Source: Siphonodentalium dalli
Taxonomy: Eukaryota > Mollusca > Scaphopoda > Gadilida > Siphonodentaliidae
Direction: 5' to 3'
Assembly (NCBI GenBank): GCA_032622095.1
Contig: CP136067.1
Span: 178,160,556 to 178,224,555 of the forward strand
DNA: 64,000 bases
The notes under the pieces were generated by a model. The model had not been told where the DNA came from. It made no database searches and worked only from the letters and a program-made list of their open reading frames with translations. A program made the position numbers and the translations under genes. Below are positions 33,888-46,406 of the stretch, piece after piece (the stretch's first letter is position 1; every line of letters starts with the position of its first letter).

Positions 33888-33891
33888 TCAA

Positions 33892-34308
33892 AGCCACATG
33901 GCGGTTTGCGCTCCAAAATACACATAATATTATTCGCGTTTGAATTTTTCTCAGTATCGATACATAGGTCGATAAATACCTGAACCGCCTTTCTACGAGC
34001 ATTATGTAACCCAAAAAGACTCATTGAAGTAATGAAAAAAAAACAACTATACGGTGTTTGGGTCCCAGACACAAAACAGCCATTTGTGCGACATGAGACA
34101 TAAAGAGCGTTCCGTGGTAGTCTATTCCTGATATGGTAGCAATATAAAGGGCGTTTGTCTGACTTATGGCAAAAAAGTTTAAAATGGCTGTGTTTTCAGA
34201 GCATATGAAGCCGGCATATCAATAGTTCGTTTATGTATCGGCTTATCGAATCCGTCGCTCCAAATTACGTAGGAAATAAAATTGTAGGTTCGAATGAGCC
34301 ATGTCCGT
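33892..34308 (-). mobile_element. TTAA-flanked MITE, ACGGACATGGC family, copy 2
   Basis: On the minus strand it begins after TTAA (34312-34309) with ACGGACATGGCTCATTCGAA and ends GCCATGTGGCT at 33892, next to TTGA. Inner landmarks (TTGCGCTCC complement, ATGCTCGTAGAAAGG) match copy 1. Confidence 0.7.
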
Positions 34309-34604
34309 TTAATTGTGGAAATATAATGGGGGAATATATAGACGTATGTATGGCCCATATTGGGATAACTTATACGAAGTTACTCTGTCATATATAATAT
34401 GTAATATATAATATATAATACTATAAATGTATATAGGTGCCGTGTATATAGCTCTACCGGTCTGTTTTCACGCGTCCTGAAATAAGCATCACTATGTAAG
34501 TATTGTTTGGGATCGCATCTCTTTGTCCTTGCACTACTCGTATATAAAGCAACAAACACGACATCACGGGAATATTAAGGACACGCCTGAGGTTAGTGCG
34601 CCTG

Positions 34605-34707
34605 TAATTTGCAGAATGAGGTCCTCAGAGGGCGAATTTAGTGACACTAGCCCGCATAGCGGCTAGCATCACTATATTCACCCTCTGGGACCTCATTCTG
34701 CTTAGGC
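34605..34707. mobile_element. CAAGCC-family foldback, copy with damaged ends
   Basis: The hairpin core AGAATGAGGTCCTCAGAGGG...CTAGCCCGCATAGCGGCTAG...CCTCATTCT is intact; the outer termini are diverged. Confidence 0.65.
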
Positions 34708-34907
34708 CCCGGCCATCTTATCAGGAATGTTTCTTTATTAACGAATTTGTATAGAAACTTCTTCACAAACATTTTATTTCTTTTTTAGTTCAGTTTCTCT
34801 GTATCCCCAAATTGACAGGCGACACATTGCATAATCGAAGTTCCAAATGACTGTACATCACAATATTCACCATTTGGAAACTTCAATCTGAGTCTATTTC
34901 TCCCATA

Positions 34908-35033
34908 GCAGATGAGGTCCCCAGATGGTGAATTTGGTGATGCTAGCCCGCTATGCGGGATAGCATCACTAAATTCACCCTCTGGAGACCTCATTCTGCG
35001 AAGGACAGGCACACTAACCCCAGCCTTGATTAC
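34908..35033. mobile_element. CAAGCC-family foldback, right side complete
   Basis: Hairpin core around CTAGCCCGCTATGCGGGATAG, with the right terminus running to AGCCTTGA at about 35033. The left terminus is replaced by unrelated sequence. Confidence 0.65.
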
Positions 35034-35174
35034 AGACACTCATTATATGATCGTGTGCCAATCCGGATTGATGATCATTAAAGGAGCTTTATATCTCATT
35101 GGAAACACTTTATGCAACGGCATCATTGTCCTATAAATTCTCTCATCGAAGACACGTTTACTTTATTGTTTTAA

Positions 35175-35560
35175 AGACATAGTATGTACTTATTCTGGTG
35201 CGTGAAACTAATAAGTTGGAGGAATGTAGCATTCTAGTAAAATCGTCGAAAATTTCTAACAAATCGACCTTACCACTTCATAGAAACCATCGTCTGAACT
35301 ACGCACAATTGTAAACATTTACTTCTCGATTCGGGACGCAACTATCTGCGATAAACTAACGAAAACTATTTCGCCATCGAGAGTCACTGTATTTAATTAA
35401 TATATAAGAATTACGGTGCTTGTTGTCAACTTGGATATCATATTTATAAAATTTACTAATTTGAGCAGTATTATTCTCCAATTCTAATTCTGCCGGAGTG
35501 TTTCACATCACTTTCAATATAGCACAGGAAACATCTTGCAATATACAAATTTCACTTGAA
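35175..35560 (+). repeat. AGACATA repeat family, copy 2
   Basis: Preceded by TTAA (35171-35174), begins AGACATAGTATGTACTTATTC. Inner landmarks are GGAGGAATGTA and TCTCGATTCGGGACGCAACT. It is in inverted orientation to 33500-33887, so the two form a 1.3-kb-spaced inverted pair. Confidence 0.6.
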
Positions 35561-35773
35561 TAGTTTGAAGACATTCTCAAGTAAAAATGGTACGATGTTC
35601 TAAATTATTAACATGTTCTGTCCCAGTTCCAATGGATAATTATCTGACTCAATTTATTATTTTATACAGTCATCTAGATAAATACAAACACTCAGGGAAG
35701 AGATATACCATCTTTGGCTTGAATTAAATTTTAGCAAAACATACTTCGCCGGAAAGGCACTCTGTTCAGTTAA

Positions 35774-36155
35774 ACGAACATGGCTCATTCGAACCCCCGA
35801 ATTGTGTCTACGTATTAATATATCGGCATCATATGCTCGGAAAAAACTTGCCAATGTCACAGCCGGTTTCCAGCCGTTTTCAATTTTTCATCAGAAGTCA
35901 GACACATGCTCTTTATTTCTACCATATCAGGAATATACTAACACGAAACACTCTTTTCTGTTCCATGTCGTGCAAACGGCTTTTGGAGGGGGGGTGGGGG
36001 GGGGGGGGGGGCAAAAAACCATGTTCATACATGTAGTTGTATTTTTTATTACCTCAATGCGTCTTTTTGTGTTACAGAATGGCCGTAGTAAGATCGTTCA
36101 GATATGTATCGACCTATTTCGACACATGGACAAATTCAAAAGTGAATAATAGTAT
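35774..36155 (+). mobile_element. ACGGACATGGC-family MITE, copy 3, right end missing
   Basis: Preceded by TTAA (35770-35773). Matches copy 1 through TTCATCAGAAGTCAGAC, AGGAATATACTAACACG and ATGCGTCTTTTTG. Includes a long poly-G expansion (35988-36010). Confidence 0.65.
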
Positions 36156-36289
36156 GTGTCAGAATTGTTCCGCATGATGCGCGATGATTGGTGTCGGTTG
36201 GAATTTAAAATGATCTCTTATTTGTACATCTTAATCGACAATATGGTCGTTGGAATTCATTTATAATTGTAACATCAATACTAAATGTC

Positions 36290-36480
36290 GATATTGTGAA
36301 CCTATATACAGCTTACTTCGAAAGGAGGGAAGATGGAAATGAAATTTCGACGAGACCTATTTCGGGGTGGTTTCAAAATTCCCGGTTACAGAACAACTTA
36401 AATTTCGGTTACCTGAAGATATTTTGTCTACTCTATGCAGATGACATCGTACTTTTTAGTTCAACTTTACTTTGTAAAAG
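36290..36480 (+). pseudogene. LINE reverse-transcriptase fragment with YADD
   Basis: A short plus-strand frame encodes GYLKIFCLLYADDIVLFSST with the catalytic YADD at 36434-36445. Upstream residues do not extend into recognisable palm sequence, and downstream the tandem array begins. The segment is too short to be functional. Confidence 0.65.
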
Positions 36481-36489
36481 GGTCGAACC

Positions 36490-37935
36490 TTTGATCGGAT
36501 CATTATGAAATGTGTCATAGCTGTTGACATTGACATTTAGATGAGAATGAGTCATTTTGGGGTCATTCGGAAAAAAATATATAGCCGCCAGTGGCCATCT
36601 TGGATTTCAAAATTCAATTCATTAGCACGGGCTACAGGTCGTATTGTTCGCCTGATCATCACGGTATTTGTCATGGATGTTAATATTGCCATGCAGATGG
36701 GAATGAGCAATTTTGGGGTCGTTCGGCCAAAAAACATGGCCGCTGGCAGCCATCTTGGATTTTACTCTTTGCATGACTAAATCCTTTGGCACACCTACAG
36801 GTCGTACCTTTGGTCGGATCATCATGAAATTTGTCATGGCTGTTAACATTGACATTTAGATTGGAACGAGTAATTTTGGGTCATTCGGCATAAAAACATG
36901 GCCGCCAGTGGACATCTTGGATTTCAAAATTCAATCCATTAGCACGGGCAACAGGCCGGAGTGTTCGTCCGATCATCATAAAATTTGTTGTGGCCGTTAA
37001 TATGGACATGTAGATGGGATTGAGTCATTTCGGGGTCATTCGGCCGTAAAACATGGCAGCCGGCAGCCATCTTGGATTTTACTCTTTGTATGACTAAATC
37101 CTATGACACAGGCTACAGGTCGTACCTTTTGTCGGATTATCATGAAATTTGTAATGGATGTTAATATTGACATGCAGATGGGAACGAGTCGTTTTGGGGT
37201 CATTCGGCCGTAAAACATGGCCGCCGGCAGCCATCTTGGATTTTACTCTGCATGACTAAATCCTTTGGCACGACTACAGGTCATGCCTTTGGTCGGATCA
37301 TCGTGAAATTTGTCATGGCTGTTAACACTGACCTTTAAATGCGAACGAGTCATTTTGGGCTCATTCGGCATTTCAAAATTCAATCATTAGCACGGTCTAC
37401 AGGCCGGAGTATTCGTCTGTTGATCATAAAATTTGTCGTGGACGTTAATATGGGCATGTAGATGGGAACGAGTCATTTCGGGGTCATTCGGCCATAAAAC
37501 ATGGCAACCGGCAGCCATCTTGGATTTTGCTCTTTGTATGACTAAATTTTATGACACAGGCTACAGATTGTACCTTTGGTCGGATCATCATGCAATTTTT
37601 CATGGATGTTAATATTGACATGTAGATGGGAACGAGTCATTTTGGGGTCATTCGGCCATAAAACATGGCCGCCAGCAACCATCTTGGATTTTACTCTGCA
37701 TGACTAAATCCTTTGGCACGACTACAGGTCATACCTTTGGTCGGATCATCGTGAAATTTGTCATGGCTGTTAACACTGACATGTAGATGGGAAGTTGGGA
37801 ACGAGTCACTTTGAGCTCATTCGGCCATAAAACATGTCCTCTGGCAGCTGTCTTGGATTGTACTCTTTGCATGACTAAATCCTTGGGCAACACTACAGTC
37901 TACTTCCCTCATCCGATCATCACCAAACTTCACAA
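36490..37935. repeat. Tandem array, ~150-165-bp units of two alternating types
   Basis: At least eight units share GGAACGAGTCATTTTGGGGTC, ATTCGGCC, AAAACATGGC and CAGCCATCTTGGATTT. Type 1 continues CAAAATTCAATTCATTAGCA; type 2 continues TACTCTTTGCATGACTAAAT. A fragment in reverse orientation occurs at 39215-39310. No coding potential. Confidence 0.85.
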
Positions 37936-38062
37936 TATGATTACGTCAGTGCGTATGAACAACCCAACACACATCCATATATAAACTGATAAATGCATGT
38001 TTCATGGGAGTGCCTAAACATTTAAGAATGGAGTAATCTTGTGACAAACACGTCCTTGTTAA

Positions 38063-38543
38063 AGGTACGGTTGGCCTTGGTGGTGGGTATCCTGTGAAAA
38101 TATTTCCACCCGTCAAAAACCGCCACAAACAGAAAGAACAACAAAATGTAGACAGACTTTGTCCGTATACAAATAATAAATATCGCATAAACAGTATGTT
38201 ATTGTCATATCTTTGACCATTGTTATGTAAACAAAAGCATAAAAAGTTACTTTTCTGGTGTTTGTTTATATTATGATGGTAAACATAAAGAGCGTTCTTT
38301 GTTGGTGAATTCCTGATATGGAGCGAATAAAGAGCGTTTATGCCATTTGTGTGTGATTAGCCAGCAGCATCGTGCTGTCTTCTGTAACAAAATCAGGTTC
38401 TTGCTTAGGTAAAATATAGTAAATCTTTATGATAACATGGTCATGGTATATATGAACGAAACTGTATGCGTTTTAATGTTTTTATATTTATGGTGATTGG
38501 AACAAATATGAATATTTTCGACAACTAAGGCCTCACGTCCTTG
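38063..38543. mobile_element. TTAA MITE family K, copy B
   Basis: TTAA at 38059-38062, left terminus AGGTACGGTTGGCCTTGG. The right end ...CTAAGGCCTCACGT is followed by CCTTGTTAA instead of GCCTTTAA. ACGTCCTTGTTAA occurs on both sides (38050-38062 and 38535-38547), suggesting conversion or recombination at the right boundary, where the 36-bp array starts. Confidence 0.75.
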
Positions 38544-38752
38544 TTAATTGTAATTGTGGTGCCTCTACCTGATCTTGTTAATTGTAATTTTGGTGCCTCT
38601 ACCTGATCCTTGTTAATTGTAATTGTGGTGCCTCTACCTGATCCTTGTTAATTGTAATTTTGGTGCCTCTACCTGATCCTTGTTAATTGTAATTGTGGTG
38701 CCTCTACCTGATCTTGTTAATTGTAATTGTGGTGCCTCTACCTGATCTGACG
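38538..38752. repeat. 36-bp tandem repeat, six units
   Basis: Units of CTTGTTAATTGTAATTGTGG followed by TGCCTCTACCTGATC, with TTGTGG and TTTTGG variants alternating. It begins exactly at the altered right end of MITE copy B. Confidence 0.85.
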
Positions 38753-38985
38753 GTGCTTTGGCGACTTTGCCGAAAATAATGATATTCCTCATAGCACGGA
38801 GATGCCTGTCTATATAGCACTTTGGACAACACAATTATAATCCTCACACCAAGCAGATGCTTGTCTATTTACATAATTATACAAACTTATTTTCATTAAA
38901 AACAATATTCACGGGCTGAGGCCAACCTTGATCTCTTACATAAGTTACAACGGAATTATGGTGACAGCATTAATTATCTCTTCTC

Positions 38986-39110
38986 ACCAGGGGGGGGTGA
39001 AAAAAAAAATTCCGGCACGTATGCCGGGGTGGGTGGGTGGTCAAAGCCACCAACAAGCAATTTTTTCCGCAACTAAAAAAAAAAATTCCTGTTTGTTTTT
39101 TAGTGTTTTG
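38986..39110. repeat. G-run/A-run repeat, arm 1 of an inverted pair
   Basis: Contains AGGGGGGGGTGAAAAAAAAA and CGGCACGTATGCC. Reverse-complement similarity to 39360-39535 (GGCACGTATGGC next to a C-run). Confidence 0.5.
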
Positions 39111-39359
39111 GCAATGAGTTGGGCTTCAAACCGACTTTGAATGAGAGAAATAATGTAATTCCAACTGTAAACTGACTGCAGGCAGTTATCGTGTTGTATT
39201 TTGTTGCAAATTTTGAAATCCAAGATGGCCGCTGGCAGCCATGTTTTTTTGGCCGAATGACCTCAAAATGACTCATTCCTATTTACATGTCCATGTTAAC
39301 ATCCATGATAAATAGTATGCACAGAAATTCATATACAGCTGTTTACAGAGAATTTCCCC

Positions 39360-39535
39360 CCTCAAATCTCTGTTTTAGTGTTAAAAGGGGGGGTGGGTGT
39401 CAAAAAATGGTCGGAAAAAACTGCCGAAAACGGAAAAAAATTTGGCGGTGGGGGTGGGTGGGTACAAAAAATGATCGAAAGGGAAAAAATGCCATACGTG
39501 CCTGAAATATTTTTCCGACCCCCCCCCTGTTCTCA
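39360..39535. repeat. G-run/A-run repeat, arm 2 of an inverted pair
   Basis: Low-complexity purine-rich sequence ending in CCGACCCCCCCCCTG. Open frames here are artefacts of composition. Confidence 0.5.
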
Positions 39536-42299
39536 CACGAACGTCCCCTATCCAGCCCAGAGATGTTAGCGATGTAAAACATATCTACTATATCTGTTCA
39601 AAATGGCTATCATCTCGTGAAGCTTGAATCTGGCCCAGCGACCAATTATCAAGGCAAAATTAATTAATTTAATTTTACAATGTTTTGGAAAAAAATATCT
39701 TATTGCATAAATTTACATATGATACTGAATACATTTTGATGATGTGAAAGACTGGGATTCGTTGTATACCGGTATTTCACATAGCCACATCTGATTTATT
39801 AATAGAAATGTATATTTGACTTTCAGCGAGTTACATGGGGTGGGGCACACTGACTCAATGAGACACAATTTCGAACCTATGGTAGGATCCAACTTCAGTT
39901 GATGACAGGCACTTCACAAAGGAATGATATAATTTGCCAAATGACTATTGTTTTTGGGCTGGAGTGAATAAATAATTTAGATAAAACAAACTAATGTCAT
40001 TGTGCAATAGTGGTAGCTTCGGGGCATTTCATATACGGTTACTACTCATTAATCAGGCGCGCATGATTTCACCTTAAAACGAAACCACGCCATGACCTAT
40101 TAAAGATAATACCATGTGCAACGATACTATATTTCGATAAATAACAGACTATCGAACCACAAAAAATACTAGATCATGTCTTGGATCTCTACACTAGCTA
40201 TGTCCATAGAGATTACTAGAGATCATATTACACCAATTGCATAGTACAAAACCTGGGAATTGTTTTTTATGTTCTGACCTGTTCTGACACCAAACTTTAT
40301 AAAATTGAGCAAACAAGCAGGGAATATATTTCCCTTTGTTGTTAATACTTGTTCCTCGATAAACTACTACCTGGACCAGTGCGTCTATAACCGAAAGGTT
40401 CCCGCACTGCAATATCTACAGATACAGTAGGGGTGGTCCCAGCTCGAGATTGCATGCTTGTTTGTGACTTTTGTGAGCTGATATCGTACTCACAGGTGCC
40501 TAATCATTGTGATGGTCAATAATAGTGAAAGTGGAGATTTAGGCTGAAATTAATAATAGTGATGGAAATTTAATTATATTTTAATTAGTTCTATATATGT
40601 CTCTGCCAAATAATTGAATGATCGTTGTGAATTTTATCCAAAATTAATAAGTATGCAGCACAATCTGACACTATTGTTAGGCATCTGAGAGTATATACAA
40701 ATTCAAATAATTGCCTGGGTGAAATTACATGAGTGTTAGGGACGCAAGGCAAAATCAACCACAAAGTCACTTAAATCTTGAGAGTGAGAACACAGTGTTA
40801 GAATCATGGAATATTTAATAGGTGAGAATGGTAAAACAAATTACCGTTAATGGTGTTATTAACGGTTAATGCATCATAATTGTTATGTTTAACTTGCTCT
40901 GTCCTTCACAGGAAACATAATTCATAGATGGAAAGTTGGAAGCATATCCTCTCACTAGTCACTACACTCTTCAGTATGCCGAGACCGATACATTGGCGAA
41001 TGTGAGATGTTCTTCTTTTCCTTCACTAACCAAGTTTATAATAATAATGGACTCACTCAATTAGTCATCAGTTCACTAGGCTACACATGTTTATCACGTT
41101 TGTGTGTAGACTAGTCTAGATGGCTAGAATTGTATTCTGACCCGAGTCACAGTGAGTGGGTGAGGCTGAGCCCGATGTCGTCAAGCCTGAAGTCATTGAA
41201 AACTAAATATACTAATATCACTAATGATTAATATTACTAGTAATAGTAATTTAGTAAAAGTAAATGAGTAAATCAGTCAGCTCTAAAGTAAAACTAAAAT
41301 GTCCATTTTCTGATTGCCTTCACCTGACAGTGTCAGCTATTAACAATTAAATTTGGAGAAGTTGAAGGCACAATTTGCTGCTTGCAACACCAACCAGTCC
41401 AGGTGAACACAAACTTAAAATTGAACAGAACGAGTCAAATAACCGTGGTGACCACAGACCAGGCCACTGACCATCATTTTGATTTTCATAATATTTCAGT
41501 CACAGATCCATCATTCAGTTTCTTTCCGACTGACTGAGTTTCACTTTCACTGTTCAACCAGAAGTCTGGAGGCTCCACACACAATGTATGCCCAATCGAT
41601 TGGCTAATACCAATAAAATTCACCACGAGAACAACAACGGAGAATTACGAATATGTACTCGCCGACAACTTCTTGCACCTGGGCGCAGCCATTTTGTAAC
41701 GAAAATTACGTCACCATTTGCAACGTTGCTATGGACCATGGGACGTAATTTCAAACTTAAACGGTTCGGAATCAGACGAGGTTTGCCGAATGCTATGCGC
41801 CTATGTCAACTAAATCCACATTAATCATTTAATTTTGAATAAGGGTGCTTGTGTTTTTCAAATTTAATAGTGTTGCTATTTGGGAGGCTGATCAAAGAAG
41901 TAAAATAAATTCGTTTTGTTAATTTGCCAATTCATTTTACAGGCTGGTTCGAGGTTATTCCAACATGGCGGCCACCATAGGGGCCCATAGATCCGAATCG
42001 CCCGGATGTAAAACAAAATTTGAGGCTGATGAAGTATAGAAATTAGTGACGTCATAACTATACTCACGTCGCTTACGAACTATAGAACAACCTTTGGGTT
42101 GTGATTAATCTTGATCTACTAGATGGAAGCTATCAAATGTTTTTGAATTATATTGGAAAACATAGCTGCCAACAACGATTTTGTTTTACTGTATATATAT
42201 TTCTTCATGTTGATAATCTATTATTACTTAGACCTTTCAACTTTCCGCATTCATAATTGGTCCACTGACTGTAACACATGAAATTATTCCCTTTCCAAG

Positions 42300-42690
42300 T
42301 TGAGCTACATCGTCATTGACACTTTCATTTACAAGGCGCATTCCATTTACAGCATATGCTCAATGATTATGCACAATACTGTAATTACTGGAAGTTATCG
42401 ATTAACAACACCAAAAGTAACGTCGTAGTATGTCGTAATAAATCATATCGAGAAGCAATACCAAATCATTTCACATTAAACAATAGGACTATTAATGTTG
42501 CTGACGAAATAAGTACCTCGGCGTTACGTTTTTACATGATGGTTCATTCCTTAACGAGAAGAAGCTCAGATGTGAGCAGGCTAAGAAGGCAATGTTTGGT
42601 CTATATATGCAAAATGCGAAAACGTACGTTATCGATCCCATCACATGCACTAGAACTTTACCGCACAACGGTTGAACCAATATTAGTATA
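42300..42690 (+). pseudogene. LINE reverse-transcriptase C-terminal fragment
   Basis: A frame starting near 42300 encodes LQHMLNDYAQYCNYWKLSINNTKSNVVV, then FTLNNRTINV, and after a frameshift a thumb-like segment ending ALELYRTTVEPIL. This is the region just after YADD in LINE RTs. Only the final ~45 bp is repeated at 44197, where the 1.55-kb duplication begins. It may be the continuation of the family seen at 36290, but the two are 6 kb apart. Confidence 0.65.
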
Positions 42691-45600
42691 GTTCCTCTTT
42701 AGTTCCTCGCTGTAATAGTAGGGTACGAATCTCCCCCATAATTAATCATTTTTCCAACTTCTCTGTTGAACATTAACAAACCGGCGCATGCGCTGTGATT
42801 ATATCGGCGGACCGATCTCCTTCCAATCACATATATGTCTCTTTGTTATAAAATATTTCCTACTGCACAGAACCACATACCTAAACAACCGTCAGTGCCA
42901 ATCAAGATATAACAACGACGAAATTCAACACATAGTATTCACTTGGCAGTCACTGCCTCTGCTTTTTCTCCGGAACCACTTCTGGGAGGGAATACTGACA
43001 CGTTATGGCATAACCGCTTGCTATTGATGAAATTCATCTGTTTGCTCTTTTTCTTGGCAGTACACTTCAAACACTCACCGATAAATTCTTGGACTGTCTG
43101 CAAGACATACATGTACTTCTGGACGCTGCCACATTTCTGATCATTGCTTGTAAACTCATTCGTACACGGCCTATGTTTTAATGCACCCTGGAAGCTCTGA
43201 TATCATCACGAACTTCGATGCGTTCTCCCTCTATAATAATCACACGTAACTGGTCAAGACGTTCCTATACTGTATATAACTACGACCACATGCGTGCGAC
43301 ATATGTAAATATGACATATGACAATACAGAACACTAATACAGAACACTAATATGTCGTATATCCACAAGCATGTGATATCATGACATAATGTATATACTA
43401 TATAGCGTTATTTTATTTATGTATTGTGTGTGCGTGCGTGATACGCGTCATCGCTTTTTCATAATCCTGTTGTTTCGTCACAAATTCTTAAATCGGAGAA
43501 TTGTATCGACTCATCTTTATTGAAATCAGATCACCTGATCGCGAATATCGATACCCTATTGTACAACGTCGGGACGTTTCAAGTTTTATCTGGGAGAGTT
43601 GTATGAAGACTATATGTTATCCCTGATATTGTATCATATCCAGGTTAAAGGGACATAAGGTATTCGGTCGAAGTGTGTAAATGTTACAAATAAAAAAGTG
43701 TGTAATTCTTTATACCATTAAGATGGACATGTGAATATGGAAAGACTTCGTTCTAATTTGTAATAATGATAACTCTCTAATGTTTCTATTATTAATGATA
43801 GGTTTACAAACTTTTACGAATTTTCACATTTCCCCACTGCGAGGGCCTTATGTCTCTTTAAAGGTACGGTTGACCTTGGCGGTGGGTATCCTGTGAAAAT
43901 ATTTCCACCCGTCAAAAACCGCCACAAACAGAAAGAACAACAAAATGTAGACAGACTTTGTCCGTATACAAATAAGAAATATCGCATAAACAGTATGTTA
44001 TTGTCATATATTTGACCATTGTTATGTAAATAAAAGCATAAAAAGTTACTTTTCTGTTGTTTGTTTATAGTATGATGGTAAACATAAAGAGCGTTCTTTG
44101 TTGGTGAATTCATGATATGGAACGAATAAAGAGCGTTTATGCCATTTGTGTGTGATTAGCCAGCAGCATTGTGCTGTCTTCTTTAACACAATCAGGCACT
44201 AGAACTTTACCGCACAACGGTTGAACCAATATTAGTATAGTTCCTCTTTAGTTCCTCGCTGTAATAGTAGGGTACGAATCTCCCCCATAATTAATCATTT
44301 TTCCAACTTCTCTGTTGAACATTAACAAACCGGCGCATGCGCTGTGATTATATCGGCGGACCGATCTCCTTCCAATCACATATATGTCTCTTTGTTATAA
44401 AATATTTCCTACTGCACAGAACCACATAAATAAACAACCGTCAGTGCCAATCAAGATATAACAACGACGAAATTCAACACATAGTATTCACTTGGCAGTC
44501 ACTGCCTCTGCTTTTTCTCCGGAACCACTTCTGGGAGGGAATACTGACACGTTATGGCATAACCGCTTGCTATTGATGAAATTCATCTGTTTGCTCTTTT
44601 TCTTGGCAGTACACTTCAAACACTCACCGATAAATTCTTGGACTGTCTGCAAGACATACATGTACTTCTGGACGCTGCCACATTTCTGATCATTGCTTGT
44701 AAACTCATTCGTACACGGCCTATGTTTTAATGCACCCTGGAAGCTCTGATATCATCACGAACTTCGATGCGTTCTCCCTCTATAATAATCACACGTAACT
44801 GGTCAAGACGTTCCTATACTGTATATAACTACGACCACATGCGTGCGACATATGTAAATATGACATATGACAATACAGAACACTAATACAGAACACTAAT
44901 ATGTCGTATATCCACACGCATGTGATATAATGACATAATGTATATACTATATAGCGTTATTTTATTTATTTATTGTGTGTGCGTGCGTGATACGCGTCAT
45001 TGATTTTTCATAATCCTGTTGTTTCGTCACAAATTCTTAAATCGGAGAATTGTATCGACTCATCTTTATTGAAATCAGATCACCTGATCGCGAATATCGA
45101 TACCCTATTGTACAACGTCGGGACGTTTCAAGTTTTATCTGGGAGAGTTGTATGAAGACTATATGTTATCCCTGATATTGTATCATATCCAGGTTAAAGG
45201 GACATAAGGTACTCGGTCGAAGTGTGTAAATGTTAAAAATAAAAAAGTGTGTAATTCTTTATACCATTAAGATGGACATGTGAATATGGAAAGACTTCGT
45301 TCTAATTTGTAAAAATGATAACTCTCTAATGTTTCTATTATTAATGATAGGTTTACAAACTTTTTTAGAATTTTCACATTTCCCCACTGCGAGGGCCTTA
45401 TGTCTCTTTAAAGGTACGGTTGACCTTGGCGGTGGGTATCCTGTGAAAATATTTCCACCCGTCAAAAACCGCCACAAACAGAAAGAACAACAAAATGTAG
45501 AGACTATTTCCGTATTCAAATAAGAAATATCGCATAAACAGTATGTTATTGTCATATATTTGACCATTGTTATGTAAACAAAAGCATAAAAAGTTACTTT

Positions 45601-45744
45601 TCTGTTGTTTGTTTATAGTATGATGGTAAACATAAAAAGCGTTCTTTGTTGGTGAATTCCTGATATGGAACGAATAAAGAGTGTTTATGCCATTTGTGTG
45701 TGATTAGCCAGCAGCATTGTGCTGTCTTCTGTAACACAATCAGG
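42648..45744. repeat. Recent 1.55-kb tandem duplication
   Basis: 42648-44196 and 44197-45744 align end to end with only scattered single-base differences, by eye roughly one per 100-150 bp. Each unit begins CACTAGAACTTTACCGCAC and ends inside a family-K MITE at CACAATCAGG. The MITE is therefore truncated in the first unit and complete only after the second. The duplication is younger than the MITE insertion. A collapsed-haplotype assembly artefact is an alternative. Confidence 0.9.
43862..44196. mobile_element. TTAA MITE family K, copy C, truncated by the duplication junction
   Basis: Preceded by TTAA (43858-43861), matches copy D for 335 bp, then stops at the duplication breakpoint. Confidence 0.85.
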
Positions 45745-45904
45745 CTCTTGCTTAGGTAAAATATAGTAAATCTTTATGATAACATGCTGTTTACGCGATG
45801 GTCATGGTATATATGAACGAAACTGTATGCGTTTTAATGTTTTTTCTGTTTACGGTGATTGGAACAAATATGAATATTTTCGACAACTAAGGCCTCACGT
45901 GCCT
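45412..45904. mobile_element. TTAA MITE family K, copy D, complete
   Basis: TTAA at 45408-45411 and 45905-45908; 493 bp; ends AGGTACGGTTGACCTTGG and CTAAGGCCTCACGTGCCT. Opposite orientation to copy A. Its right TTAA is the left TTAA of copy E. Confidence 0.88.
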
Positions 45905-45908
45905 TTAA

Positions 45909-46402
45909 AGGCACGGGCGGTGTTCGTTGCAGAAATAGTTATATTTGTTCAAATTGCCATCAACAGAAGGAACACCAAAATATATACAGTTCCGCTCATA
46001 TGCCAAACATAATCAGCGCGTAAATAGTATATTGTCGTCAAGACGTACGATGGTGTACGTAAACAAGAGCCTGCTCGTGTTACAGAAGTTGTACTTATTG
46101 GTTGCTCACACATAAATGATATAAACGCTCTTAATTATCTCCATATTAGGAAAACAGTAACAAATAACGTTTTTATGTTTACCATATCCGGATCTAAACA
46201 AAAGCCAGGAAACGTAACGTTTTTTGCTTTTGTTTACATAACAAGTGGGAAAAAATTGACAATAACATACTGTTTATGTCATAATTCTTCTGATTGGCAT
46301 AAGAACAAAGTCTGTCTATATCTTACTATTCCTTGTTTATGACGGTTTTTGACGGAGGTGAATATTTTAACAGCATACCCACCGCCAACGCCGCCCGTAT
46401 CT
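45909..46402. mobile_element. TTAA MITE family K, subfamily 2, copy E
   Basis: Starts AGGCACGGGCGGTGTTCG right after the shared TTAA and ends AACGCCGCCCGTATCT, with TTAA at 46403-46406. Inner motifs resemble copies A-D, but the terminal 20 bp differ. Confidence 0.82.
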
Positions 46403-46406
46403 TTAA

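Noticed and set aside
36541-37218. Short open frames in the GGCAGCCATCTTGGAT array
   Set aside because: They repeat with the array, appear on both strands and have no domain; this is satellite sequence.
39360-39570. Gly/Lys-rich open frames
   Set aside because: Caused by G-runs and A-runs in low-complexity sequence.
42648-45744. CRISPR-like or LTR-like direct repeats
   Set aside because: The 1.55-kb repeats are directly adjacent, lack TG...CA ends and any internal coding region; a tandem duplication explains them.
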